NCBI RefSeq assembly: GCF_001888055.1
Contig: NZ_LXHZ01000022.1
Location: forward strand, 62,001 to 126,000
Origin: Rappaport israeli
GTDB taxonomy: Bacteria; Pseudomonadota; Gammaproteobacteria; Cardiobacteriales; Cardiobacteriaceae
Length of the DNA: 64,000 nucleotides
Reading direction: 5' to 3'
Below are positions 38,757-46,391 of this stretch, one piece after another. Both the position numbers and the translations under genes were made by a program. The notes under the pieces are model-generated. The model saw nothing but the letters and a program-made list of their open reading frames with translations, was not told the DNA's origin and did not search any database. Within the stretch, counting starts at the first letter, position 1; each line of letters opens with the position of its first letter.

Positions 38757-38783
38757 CACAAAAAAGCCGTCTAAAGACGGCTT
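38757..38783 (-). terminator. Hairpin terminator, copy 2, at the host/mobile junction
   Basis: The sequence CACAAAAAAGCCGTCTAAAG and the rest of the hairpin repeat copy 1 in the same orientation. Its U tract faces the minus strand, yet no minus-strand gene lies to its right; mobile DNA starts within about 10 bp. It looks like the 3' end of a lost minus-strand gene. Confidence 0.75.
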
Positions 38784-38791
38784 AAAATCTT

Positions 38792-40517
38792 ATGCCAGCC
38801 TCAAAAGAGAACCAGCCAATCCATCAGGCAAAATCAATCCTCATGCCATTCAAAATCGCAAGTCAAACATTGGCTATTATACTTGAGCAACGCCACGCGC
38901 TACGAAGTAAAGATGCTTTGGCAACCGAGGTTGCCCGGTCGCATACTTTTGGCACGAATGTCATTGACGGCAGTAGCAGTGAAAAACTGGGTAAATTACA
39001 AAATGCGTTAAAAGAATTACGTGATGAGTACGCCAATGATGGCCGACAACAAGATATCTCAAATGTTGATGATGTTTTACAGCAGGTTAAGGCGGCAATT
39101 AACCCATCGCCACGTCAAGTAGCTACTAAAACACAAGAGCGGACTTATTTGGATGTTCCTTATGCTGAAAAGAACCAAGCTAAAGCATTAGGCGCTCGTT
39201 GGGATGGCAAAGCAAAAAGTTGGTATGCACCGGAAGGCACGGATCTAAAATCTTTGCAGAAGTGGATGCCGCAAACTCAGGAGCAAGCGCAATCTGAAGT
39301 ACAAGCACCGCAGCAGTCCGATCCAATCAGAGAATTTGCCAATGCGATAAAGCAAGCCGGTTTGATTGTCAATGACATCAAAGTTGACGGTGAATTGCAT
39401 CGTGTACCGGTAGAAGGGCGGCCACGTGGTAAAGATGGTGCATACAAACTGCACTTGGATGGACGCCCGGCTGGGTATATCCAAAACTTTGTGACTGGCC
39501 ACAAAGAAAACTGGCGTGGCGGTGAGCAGCAGCTGTCACCTGAAGAGCTGGCAAAGCAGCAAGCTGTTTTAGCCGCACAACGAGCCAAGCGTGACCAGGA
39601 ACGTGAGAAGCAATACAAGGAAAATGCCCGGAAAGCGACCGAGGAACAGAAGAATCTACCCAAAGCCACACCTGACCATCCTTATTTGGCGAAAAAAGGA
39701 CTTAATCAGGACATCATCGACAAGCTAGACTTGCGTGTTGATAAACTCGGCAACCTTGTTGTGCCGGTTAAAAATAAAGACGACGAGATTCAAAGCTTGC
39801 AGCGCATTGGCGGCAATGGCTTTAAGCAGTTTGAAAGTGGTTGTAAAGCGCAGGGCGGATTCAATGTGATTGGTGAATCAGCATTGAAGGCGCAAGACAA
39901 GAATGAACCGATCATTATCAGCACCGGTGTTGCAACAGCCGCCAGTATTCACATGGCGATCGGCGAGCCGGTTGTTGTTGCTTTTCAAGATATAGTCGGA
40001 GAAGTGAAAAAGTAGTACAAGGCGGCGAGCCGCAGACAGTACAGATAGTACGGCAAGGCGAGCCAACGCCGTAATACTTTTTCAATTCTTCGACTATAGC
40101 AACTTGAAAGCCGTCGCCGAAGAGTTTAAGTCCATGTACCCTTATCGTAGCATATTCATTGCTGGAGACAACGACCAACATAACGTTGATAGAGGTTTGA
40201 AAAATAGCGGTCTGGAAAGCGCAAAAGTTGCAGCCAAGGCTGTGAACGGCAAATACATCATACCGAAATTTTCAACGTCGCAACGTGGTCGAGAATACAG
40301 TGATTTTTCTGACTTACATCGTATCGCTGGGCTTCAGGCCGTCAAGCGGCAAGTCCAAGCAGGGCTCATGATGGCTCGTGCTAACGTTGCTGAAGATAAA
40401 GAGCGTCATCAGTCTCAAGAGCGGAGTTATGATCGCGTGGAAGAGCAGAAGGAAGTGCGTAAGCACAAGCTTGAAGAAAAGGAGGCGAGAGAGAAAAAGC
40501 GCGGAAGGTCAATTTAA
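38792..40517 (+). pseudogene. Primase-like protein (DUF5710 plus Toprim), split by a miniature element
   Basis: The first part has a DUF5710-type segment (LDVPYAEKNQAKALGARWDGKAKSWYAP) like those in plasmid TraC/TraI primases, then a charged coiled coil, then PDHPYLAKKGL and the start of a Toprim domain (IISTGVATAASIHMAIGEPVVVAF). The second part completes Toprim (YRSIFIAGDNDQHN) and ends in a Lys/Glu tail at 40517. A 108-bp element at 39991-40098 separates them. Removing it with one TA copy joins VVVAFQD to SNLKAVAEE in frame. The N-terminus looks cut off by the junction with host DNA. Such proteins prime replication or conjugation of plasmids and integrative elements. Confidence 0.8.
39991..40098. 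mobile_element. Correia-like (CREE/NEMIS) miniature inverted-repeat element
   Basis: The element is 108 bp, bounded by TATAGTC and GACTATA, with imperfect inverted ends of about 28 bp (TATAGTCGGAGAAGTGAAAA against TATAGTCGAAGAATTGAAAA). The core contains ACAAGGCGGCGAGCCGCAGA, CAGTACAGATAGTACGG and AAGGCGAGCCAACGCCGTA, which match the conserved core of neisserial Correia elements as I recall it. The flanking TA duplication and a size near the short Correia class also fit. The terminal repeats differ from the neisserial TATAGTGGATTAA type. It carries no gene and would need a transposase in trans. Confidence 0.85.
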
Positions 40518-40771
40518 GTACGCCATCCTTACGCCAGTCATAAGAAAATTTTGTTAATAAACAGTTTTATGTGGTGCCCGGGGCCAGCAGAAAACAACAT
40601 ATAATAATCAGGCAGTTGGCATTGTGCAGACGTATTTTTAACGTAAAAGTATCAAATAAACAAAGACCGCTTAATTATAAAAAATATAGTTGATTGTTAT
40701 CACCCCTCCGATTTTAACTTAAGTGACTCTGCTACAAAAGCAACCGCCCCATATTTTTTGAGGGGGTGGGA

Positions 40772-41052
40772 AAAGTGCAATATTTGCAATATTTTTGCAA
40801 ATCAGCACTCATCAAGTTGATATATATAGGAAAATATGATTTATTAAAGTGCAATATTTTTGCAATATAAATGCAAGTTGCTTGCACTTTTTTTTGCAAC
40901 AATCCCTAAAATTAAAACAAAATAATTTCAATAACTTAAATAAAAGTGCAATATTTTATGGCATTTTATTGCACTTTTTTGCAATAAAATTTATTTATTT
41001 TTTTCAAATGCTTAAGCGGTAAAAAATGAAAGAATTGCAAATATTGCACTTT
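40772..41052. repeat. Iteron-like cluster of AAAGTGCAA motifs in both orientations
   Basis: AAAGTGCAA occurs at 40772-40780, 40846-40854 and 40943-40951; its reverse complement TTGCACTTT occurs at 40882-40890, 40969-40977 and 41044-41052. Between them are many TTGCAA and GCAATATT words. Such arrays bind replication initiators, partition proteins or repressors; which one cannot be told. Confidence 0.75.
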
Positions 41053-41228
41053 CCCCAGCCCCTATAGGCACTTTTGACCTATACTCATTTTATGGGTGCG
41101 ATACTTTATGATTGCAGTGCATCAAAACGCATCAGATTATCAACCATAACTCTGCCCGCCTAAGCCCTGCCCTGTCGCATATCCGCCCGCCTACCCTGCT
41201 ATGTAAAAAACCACCCCAAAAGGTCGCG

Positions 41229-41247
41229 GGCGAGGCGGGGAGTAGAG
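41229..41247. other. Putative cos site of the P2-like prophage
   Basis: The first 13 bases, GGCGAGGCGGGGA, match the P2 cohesive-end sequence as I recall it (GGCGAGGCGGGGAAAGCAC). It lies about 2.4 kb on the outer side of portal gene Q, the side where P2 has cos. The terminase (P, M) in this prophage would cut here. Confidence 0.65.
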
Positions 41248-41310
41248 CGCGCTGTGTGGGGGATGAGGTGGTGGTCTGGTGAGTGGATGGGTCTGGCCCC
41301 GATCACGCAT

Positions 41311-41340
41311 TTTGGTACCTTCATTTATGAAGGCACCAAA
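41311..41340. other. Inverted repeat between cos and the methylase gene
   Basis: TTTGGT-A-CCTTCAT and ATGAAGG-C-ACCAAA form a 14-base stem with one mismatch and a two-base loop. No U tract follows. Role unknown; possibly part of the packaging region. Confidence 0.55.
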
Positions 41341-41400
41341 TGTTAATAATATGCTGTTATGGTAGTCATGTGCTAGAGCTCAACACTACGTGATGAGGTG

Positions 41401-41428
41401 GTGCTACCGACATTGGTGTCGGTAGCAC
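41401..41428 (-). terminator. Strong hairpin after the methylase gene
   Basis: GTGCTACCGACA and TGTCGGTAGCAC form a perfect 12-base stem around TTGG, 17 bp after the methylase stop. It lacks a clear U tract, so termination may depend on other factors. Confidence 0.55.
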
Positions 41429-41444
41429 TGCTTTATGGTGATTA

Positions 41445-42275
41445 TTAATTAAATTTGTAAATCAAGTTATCCTCATATATGGCGTTGCCATTGATATGTG
41501 CTTGTATGCTGAGGGTTTTGTAGCCAATCAATCTATCCCATCCTTCGAGTTTGTTTTGAACAATGAACTCAAGATAGGCAGGGAGCTCACTGCGTGTGCT
41601 GCTAAAAAATATAAATGGCGGACGGACCATCCGCATTAGCGCCAGAAACTCAACCATCCCAAAATAGCCTGCTTTGCGATAGGCGCCCTGCTTGGTGCAC
41701 ACATACGGCGGGTCTAATACAAATAAGGTTTTGTCTCGGTCGCTATATTGAGGCAGCAACGTTTCGTATGACTCATTGACGATCTCTAAGCCGTCGAGGT
41801 AGCCATCCGCTGGTGGGTAGTCGTTACGTCTCATTTTGTTATAGAAGGATTTTTTTTGCATTTCCTCCAGCGAGCCGACCATTTGCCCGGAAAACAATAT
41901 CCAGGTAGTCAGTGCATCGAGGTCAATGTATCCGTCGAATGAGTCAATGGCCGCGAATATTTGCTGCTTAATTTGTGGTGGAATGAGGATGCCGCGCGGG
42001 CAGTCTTTGACGATCTGCGCAATGGTTTGTCGTAATCTGTTGGTGTCGGGGATATTGCGCAGGCGCTCTGCCTAGCCGTCGAAATCATTGTAGATGACGC
42101 GGGCTTTGGGCTTGATATGCTTGCTAACATGTGAGAGTAATCCAGAGCCACCAAAAGCATCGACGATCGTCCAGCCGTCGCCGTCTGCTTCGATGTGCTC
42201 ATTGATCACTTGACTGTATAGCTTGATAAATTTCCGTTTTTGGCCAATAAATGGCAGGGGTGCTTGAGTGTACAT
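41445..42275 (-). pseudogene. D12-class DNA adenine methylase with an in-frame amber stop
   Basis: I start at 42275, where GGAG precedes MYTQAPLPFIGQKRKF. The SAM-binding motif is VDAFGGSGLLSHV and the catalytic motif DPPY appears in LFVLDPPYVCTKQG, as in Dam/D12 N6-adenine methylases. A single TAG at 42072-42074 interrupts the frame after NDFDG; the frame continues unchanged with AERLRNIPDTNRL, so Tyr or a similar codon is expected there. Phage methylases protect viral DNA from restriction. It follows a com-like gene by 83 bp, as methylase genes do in several Mu- and P2-like phages. A point error or true loss are both possible. Confidence 0.85.
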
Positions 42276-42292
42276 TGTTGCTCCATTTTTTT

Positions 42293-42338
42293 GGCGCTCG
42301 ATGGCACTCAAAGATAAAAACGGCGCTCAATGGCACTC
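42293..42338 (-). repeat. 17-bp direct repeats ahead of the methylase gene
   Basis: GGCGCTCGATGGCACTC (42293-42309) and GGCGCTCAATGGCACTC (42322-42338) differ at one base and start 29 bp apart. They lie in the com-methylase leader, just upstream of the methylase ribosome site, so a regulatory role is plausible. Confidence 0.7.
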
Positions 42339-42358
42339 TTATGACTAATAGCTGATTG

Positions 42359-42478
42359 CTATCTTTTGGTTTTATGTACGGTTTGTACATGCTTACATCG
42401 CGGGCATTTAATATTGATGTATCCATCAAACTTTTTTGCCAGCATTTTCTTGCATTTAACGCAGCGTAGCGCTTCCAC
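42359..42478 (-). CDS. com: Com-like zinc-finger translational regulator
   Basis: A 39-residue protein from a GTG start, with TTGGAGG five bases upstream. It reads EALRCVKCKKMLAKKFDGYI followed by NIKCPRCKHVQTVHKTKR. The two CxxC pairs and the KCPRCK core match phage Mu Com, which binds the leader of mom mRNA and opens its ribosome site. Here the downstream gene is an adenine methylase instead of mom. It is too short to be found by length filters. Start codon is the main doubt. Confidence 0.85.
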   Translation of the reverse strand: MEALRCVKCKKMLAKKFDGYINIKCPRCKHVQTVHKTKR

Positions 42479-42579
42479 TGTTGCCTCCAATAGTTACTCT
42501 TACAGTTACTGTGGTATGCTACCCGCGCTCCTCGAGGGGCGGGGCAGCCTTGGTCGTAGTGGCGTGGTCACTGCGATGG

Positions 42580-42608
42580 CGAGTGTGCTGGTCCGAACAG
42601 CACGCTCG
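42580..42608 (-). terminator. Hairpin after portal gene Q
   Basis: CGAGTGTGCTG pairs with CAGCACGCTCG (one G-T type mismatch) around a seven-base loop, 10 bp after the Q stop on the minus strand. No U tract is visible, so this may be a weak or factor-dependent terminator. Confidence 0.45.
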
Positions 42609-42617
42609 TCGCTGTCT

Positions 42618-43651
42618 CTATTTTTTCGCGCCCTCCTCTATTGCGATTTGATATGGGTTAAAGCTGATAACGTCTTGCCCGAGCCAGTCGTTTATTTCCC
42701 CGAAGCGCTCTTGTAGGGTGGTGACTTCGTTGCGTGCGAATACTTGCGCGGCGTCGGTGACGCTGCCAAAGCCGCTGGTATTGGTCGGCACGATACCCAT
42801 GATGTTGGGCGGGACGCGCGCGGCGGCGAGCTGGTCGTCGCGACTGATCGATTTGATGTTAAAAAACTCATCTTTGGCGGTCACTTCACTGATTGGCATG
42901 AGTTTGAGCCCATCGGTTTTGCCGTTGGGCGCGTAGTAGAGCAGGTTCCTAAAATTACCGGGGCCTTTGCTGTCGCGCAAGGCAGTTTCAAGCGCTTCGA
43001 TGTCGCTTTCGTCTTGCGCTGGATCAGTGATATAGAGGATATAGCCTGCATGGCTGCCGTTGTTGTAGTAACGCAAGCGGAATTTGGTCGCTGCTTCGTT
43101 GAGCTGTGCCGATTGTACTGCGGGCAACCATTCTGGCACGCCGTATAATTCTTGGTTGACGTCGGGTTGCAGCAGATGAAAAATGCTGTCAGCCGGGAAG
43201 GTATGCACGGGCATTTGCTCGATCCAGCTCCACGCATTGGGGTCAGCCAACCAGCCGTCGGCCTGTGCTATAAACTTATAGCGGTCGTTCTTATCGCGGC
43301 GCATGTATTTTGCCGGTGAGTGTTTGAGCGCCAACAATTTACCTGTGCGACTGCGCACGCGCTCTAGGTAGCAATTACCGAACCACAGGTAATCAATCGC
43401 GAGTTTGGCGAATTGTTGCTTTGATAGCAACGGATGCTTGATATAGCAACTGGTCAAGATATCGGCTTTGAGCTGTAATGAGCTGCGCAGATAGAGCAGC
43501 GAGTAAAAGTATTTGGCGTGCGCTCGATGCTATACGGCAGCTCGTAATATTGGCCGTTGTGCATACATTGAAAATAGTGCACCAGCTCGATGCCGTTGAC
43601 GACGACGCGCTCGTCGCCAAAGGTAAATGCTTTTATTTTTTGGTCGCTCAT
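42618..43651 (-). CDS. Q: P2 gpQ-like portal protein (one frameshift)
   Basis: The family signature is clear in the long part: KQQFAKLAIDYLWFGNCYLERV, HLLQPDVNQELYGVPEWLPA, RDDQLAAARVPPNIMGI and FGEINDWLG. The N-terminal piece (KIKAFTFGDERVVVNGIELVHYF) is in another frame. One base is missing near 43511-43520; repair gives YFYSLLYLRSSLQLKADIL between them and a protein of about 344 residues, equal to P2 gpQ. The portal forms the dodecamer ring at the capsid vertex through which DNA is packed. Transcribed with P on the minus strand, as in P2. Confidence 0.92.
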
Positions 43652-43663
43652 TAATCTCTCCTT

Positions 43664-45451
43664 TTAAAAAACTTTTAATTTGCCACGGCCTTTGCCCGTG
43701 CCTGCGTCCGCGACGGCGCCCAAGGGGTCGTTGCTCAATGCATTCATGATGGCCCACGCGACGTCTGCGTGGCCTGTTTTCGCTGTTCGCGATGCTTTAT
43801 ACGTCACGCGCCCACCGCCGGTTGGCGCTTGGTGGATGGTTAAAAATGCACTGGCAATGTCGGTTGACTCTGCGTCAAATTCCAGTCGGCCGTGGTGCAT
43901 GAGCTGGTAGGCTTTGAGTACCATTTCGTTTTTGTCGTCGACGTTGTAGATGATTTCGCGGGCGCGCGGATAAAATTTAGTGACCAAGTCATGCACGGCT
44001 TTACCAATGCCCGTCGCATCGATACCGATAAATTTAACGTTGTAGCGCTTTGTGTATTCCTTGATTTTGTTCGCCTGCGCTTCAAAGTCGAGGCCGTTAA
44101 ATGACTGGGTTTCGATGATTCTAAACTTACCGCCAGCTTCGGTTGGCGGTGCGATCACGGCCAACGATGAATCGTCTTGTGATCTGCTCGGGTCGTAGCC
44201 AATCCACACCGGCAAATCGCCCAACGGACGCTTGCGCAACGGTTGCCAATCCGCCCATGATGCACGCGCGTCGATCATGCAACGTTGTAGGTCGCGCATC
44301 TTAAACAGGCTATTCATATCATTAATGAATTTACCCATAAATAGGTTGTCAAACTGCGCGGGATTAGGGAATTTTTGCTTTAGTCGTGAGAGCGTGACGC
44401 GATCAAAGCCACTGTTGACGGCGTCCTCGATGGTAATCAACTGGCGCCAATAACTGTCCGAGCAAAGCGCGCCATCTTTGAGCGACCTATGCGATGTGTC
44501 TATTTTGACGTGGTCTTTTTTCGGGCGCTCGGCATTGTAGTGCTCGCCCGTCCACAGTGGATACGCCTCGTGCGCGGTGGTCGACGGGGTAGAAAAATAG
44601 GTAATGCGGCGGTCATCATGCACCGTCATCCCCGAGGCGACGTGCTGGATCTTGTCAAAGCGTGGTATCCAAAAATACTCGTCTATATAAAGGTCGCCAG
44701 AGTATGACTGCGCGGTGTTGTTGTTGGTGCCGAGGAAATACAGCATGCAACCTGGCCCAATTTTCAGGTGCTCGCCGCGCAATGTGATGCCCGTCGCCTG
44801 CTCGACAAAAGCGACGATATTGGATCTAAAAATATTGGCTTGATTGCGCGACGCCGAAATAAAGATTTGGTTTTTGCCCGTTTCAATGGCGGTGAGCAGC
44901 GCCTCGGCGGCAAAATAATACGTCGCGCCAATTTGGCGACTTTTGACGATTTGGCGCATATTGTGGTGGCGATTGGCGTACCAATGTTTTTGGTGTGGAT
45001 ACATCGTTGCATCAAAATGCGCTTTGAGTTCGTCAATCTGTGCGTCAGTAAATACACACTTGCTTGCCCTTTCCTCGGCCTTTTGCTTTTTTGCCTTATT
45101 ACGGTTTTTAACTTTGGGGTTTAAATCGGCTTCATTTCCGCCGTTTTCAAATTTTTGAATGCGCGCAACCCGCTCTAACTGCTTGCCGAGCAACTCTATC
45201 TCGTTGCAATCTTTTGCGCTTTTATCCTCTTTGGCAATGAGTTGACCATAGCGCGCCTCGATTTGCTCTGCGCAACGCTTGGCGACGCTGGCTTTATCCC
45301 ATTTGTCACGCTGGTGCCAGCTACGCACCGTCGCATCCGGCTCATCTAAGATCCGGGCAATCTCGGCGCAGGAATAGCCGCGCCAATACATCAGCGCCGC
45401 TTTTTTACGGTTTGGGGCAGGATAAGTCGTCATCATGCGCGCTATTGTCAT
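43664..45451 (-). CDS. P: P2 gpP-like terminase large (ATPase) subunit
   Basis: A 595-residue protein, the length of P2 gpP. The N-terminus has a helix-turn-helix (SCAEIARILDEPDATVRSWH), then an ATPase with a Walker A-like VKSRQIGATYYFAAEAL and Walker B LYIDEYFWI, then a nuclease domain starting WIGYDPSRSQDDSSLAV. It cuts at cos and pumps DNA through the portal. The start may be the internal Met-Met at 45436. It lies 12 bp upstream of Q. Confidence 0.95.
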   Translation of the reverse strand: MTIARMMTTYPAPNRKKAALMYWRGYSCAEIARILDEPDATVRSWHQRDKWDKASVAKRCAEQIEARYGQLIAKEDKSAKDCNEIELLGKQLERVARIQKFENGGNEADLNPKVKNRNKAKKQKAEERASKCVFTDAQIDELKAHFDATMYPHQKHWYANRHHNMRQIVKSRQIGATYYFAAEALLTAIETGKNQIFISASRNQANIFRSNIVAFVEQATGITLRGEHLKIGPGCMLYFLGTNNNTAQSYSGDLYIDEYFWIPRFDKIQHVASGMTVHDDRRITYFSTPSTTAHEAYPLWTGEHYNAERPKKDHVKIDTSHRSLKDGALCSDSYWRQLITIEDAVNSGFDRVTLSRLKQKFPNPAQFDNLFMGKFINDMNSLFKMRDLQRCMIDARASWADWQPLRKRPLGDLPVWIGYDPSRSQDDSSLAVIAPPTEAGGKFRIIETQSFNGLDFEAQANKIKEYTKRYNVKFIGIDATGIGKAVHDLVTKFYPRAREIIYNVDDKNEMVLKAYQLMHHGRLEFDAESTDIASAFLTIHQAPTGGGRVTYKASRTAKTGHADVAWAIMNALSNDPLGAVADAGTGKGRGKLKVF

Positions 45452-45581
45452 TGTGCTGACGACTTAAAAAAACAAGCAAGCGTCCGCAGACGACCTTGGC
45501 GGACGCTTAGGCGTTGATTGGTGCTTAAGACATGATGACAATGCGCATATCACTCGCAATCTCGCACCGGAGCCACAAAAA
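45452..45581. promoter_or_regulatory. Divergent late-gene control region between P and O
   Basis: This 130-bp gap separates the P-Q and O-N-M operons, as in P2. It has a 10-base stem (AAGCGTCCGC at 45478-45487, GCGGACGCTT at 45499-45508). It also has a mirrored pair of similar words, GATGACAATGCGC near 45533 and, on the other strand, AATGACAATAGCGC near 45440-45455. In P2 such promoters are activated by Ogr; the site here cannot be assigned to Ogr with certainty. Confidence 0.5.
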
Positions 45582-46382
45582 ATGAGATATTTCCGCATCG
45601 CCACCGAAGGCAAGACTATCGACGGACGCGTCATCACCGCAGAGCACATCAAACAGATGGCCGCTAACTACGACCCAAACAAATACGGCGCACGCATCTG
45701 GATTGAGCATATGCGCTCGCTGGTGCCTGACGGCGCATTTAAAGCGATGGGCGACGTCACCGCGCTCAAAACCGAAAAAAACGCCGACGGCAAACTGGTA
45801 TTACTCGCCGCAATTGAGCCTACCGCTGAACTGGTCAAAATGAATCAAGACAAACAAAAGATCTACACCAGCATTGAGATCGACCCCAATTTTACCGACA
45901 GCGGCGAGGCCTATCTGGTGGGCCTGGGCGTAACGGACAGCCCCGCATCAACCGGCACCGAACGCTTGATGTTTAGTGCGATCAGCCAAGAAAAGACCCA
46001 TTTATTTAGCGCATACGACGACGCTGATTTTGAGTTTGACGATACACAGACTGCTGACAAATCCAACATCTTTTCCCGCGTCAAAGAGCTGCTACAAAAG
46101 CACGACACTGCGCAAAACCAAAAGGCAGACAGCCAATTCAGCGCTTTTTATAAAGACGTCGCCAAATCTATAGAGCAAGTCATCGAGGACTACAGCAAGC
46201 GCGATAAAGCACGCATTGAGCAATACAACGCGCTAGCGCAAAAACACAACGCGTTACAAACGAGTTTTGACGAGCTCAAGCAATCCCTCGACCGCACCCC
46301 TGCCTCTGATCACGACGACTACACAACCCGTCCTACCGCTGACGGCAGTAGCGCCAATAACCCCATCGAAACAGACTGCTAA
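45582..46382 (+). CDS. O: P2 gpO-like capsid scaffold and protease
   Basis: A 266-residue protein. The N-terminal protease part has YFRIATEGKTIDGR, WIEHMRSLVPDGAF (His of the catalytic set) and TERLMFSAI; the C-terminal third is a charged helical scaffold (EQVIEDYSKRDKARIEQYN). gpO guides capsid assembly and cleaves N, L and itself. It is the first gene of the plus-strand late operon, nine bp before N. Confidence 0.93.
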   Translation: MRYFRIATEGKTIDGRVITAEHIKQMAANYDPNKYGARIWIEHMRSLVPDGAFKAMGDVTALKTEKNADGKLVLLAAIEPTAELVKMNQDKQKIYTSIEIDPNFTDSGEAYLVGLGVTDSPASTGTERLMFSAISQEKTHLFSAYDDADFEFDDTQTADKSNIFSRVKELLQKHDTAQNQKADSQFSAFYKDVAKSIEQVIEDYSKRDKARIEQYNALAQKHNALQTSFDELKQSLDRTPASDHDDYTTRPTADGSSANNPIETDC

Positions 46383-46391
46383 GGACTAATT

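Larger units (their letters stand above)
40518..41444. other. Gene-free stretch holding repeats, a cos-like site and hairpins
   Basis: No convincing gene was found in 927 bp. The left two-thirds is AT-rich and contains the AAAGTGCAA motif cluster (40772-41052). The right third contains the cos-like sequence (41229-41247) and two hairpins (41311-41340, 41401-41428). This matches the left end of a P2-type virion genome, between the replication arm and the Q-P transcript. Confidence 0.7.

Noticed and set aside
40573-40586. TGGTGCCCGGGGCC resembles the 3' end of a tRNA gene on the minus strand, a possible att site.
   Set aside because: No further tRNA arms can be found next to it; a 14-base match alone is not enough.
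40772-41052. AAAGTGC words resemble the Pasteurellaceae uptake signal AAGTGCGGT.
   Set aside because: The word continues with AA instead of GGT and is clustered at one place only.
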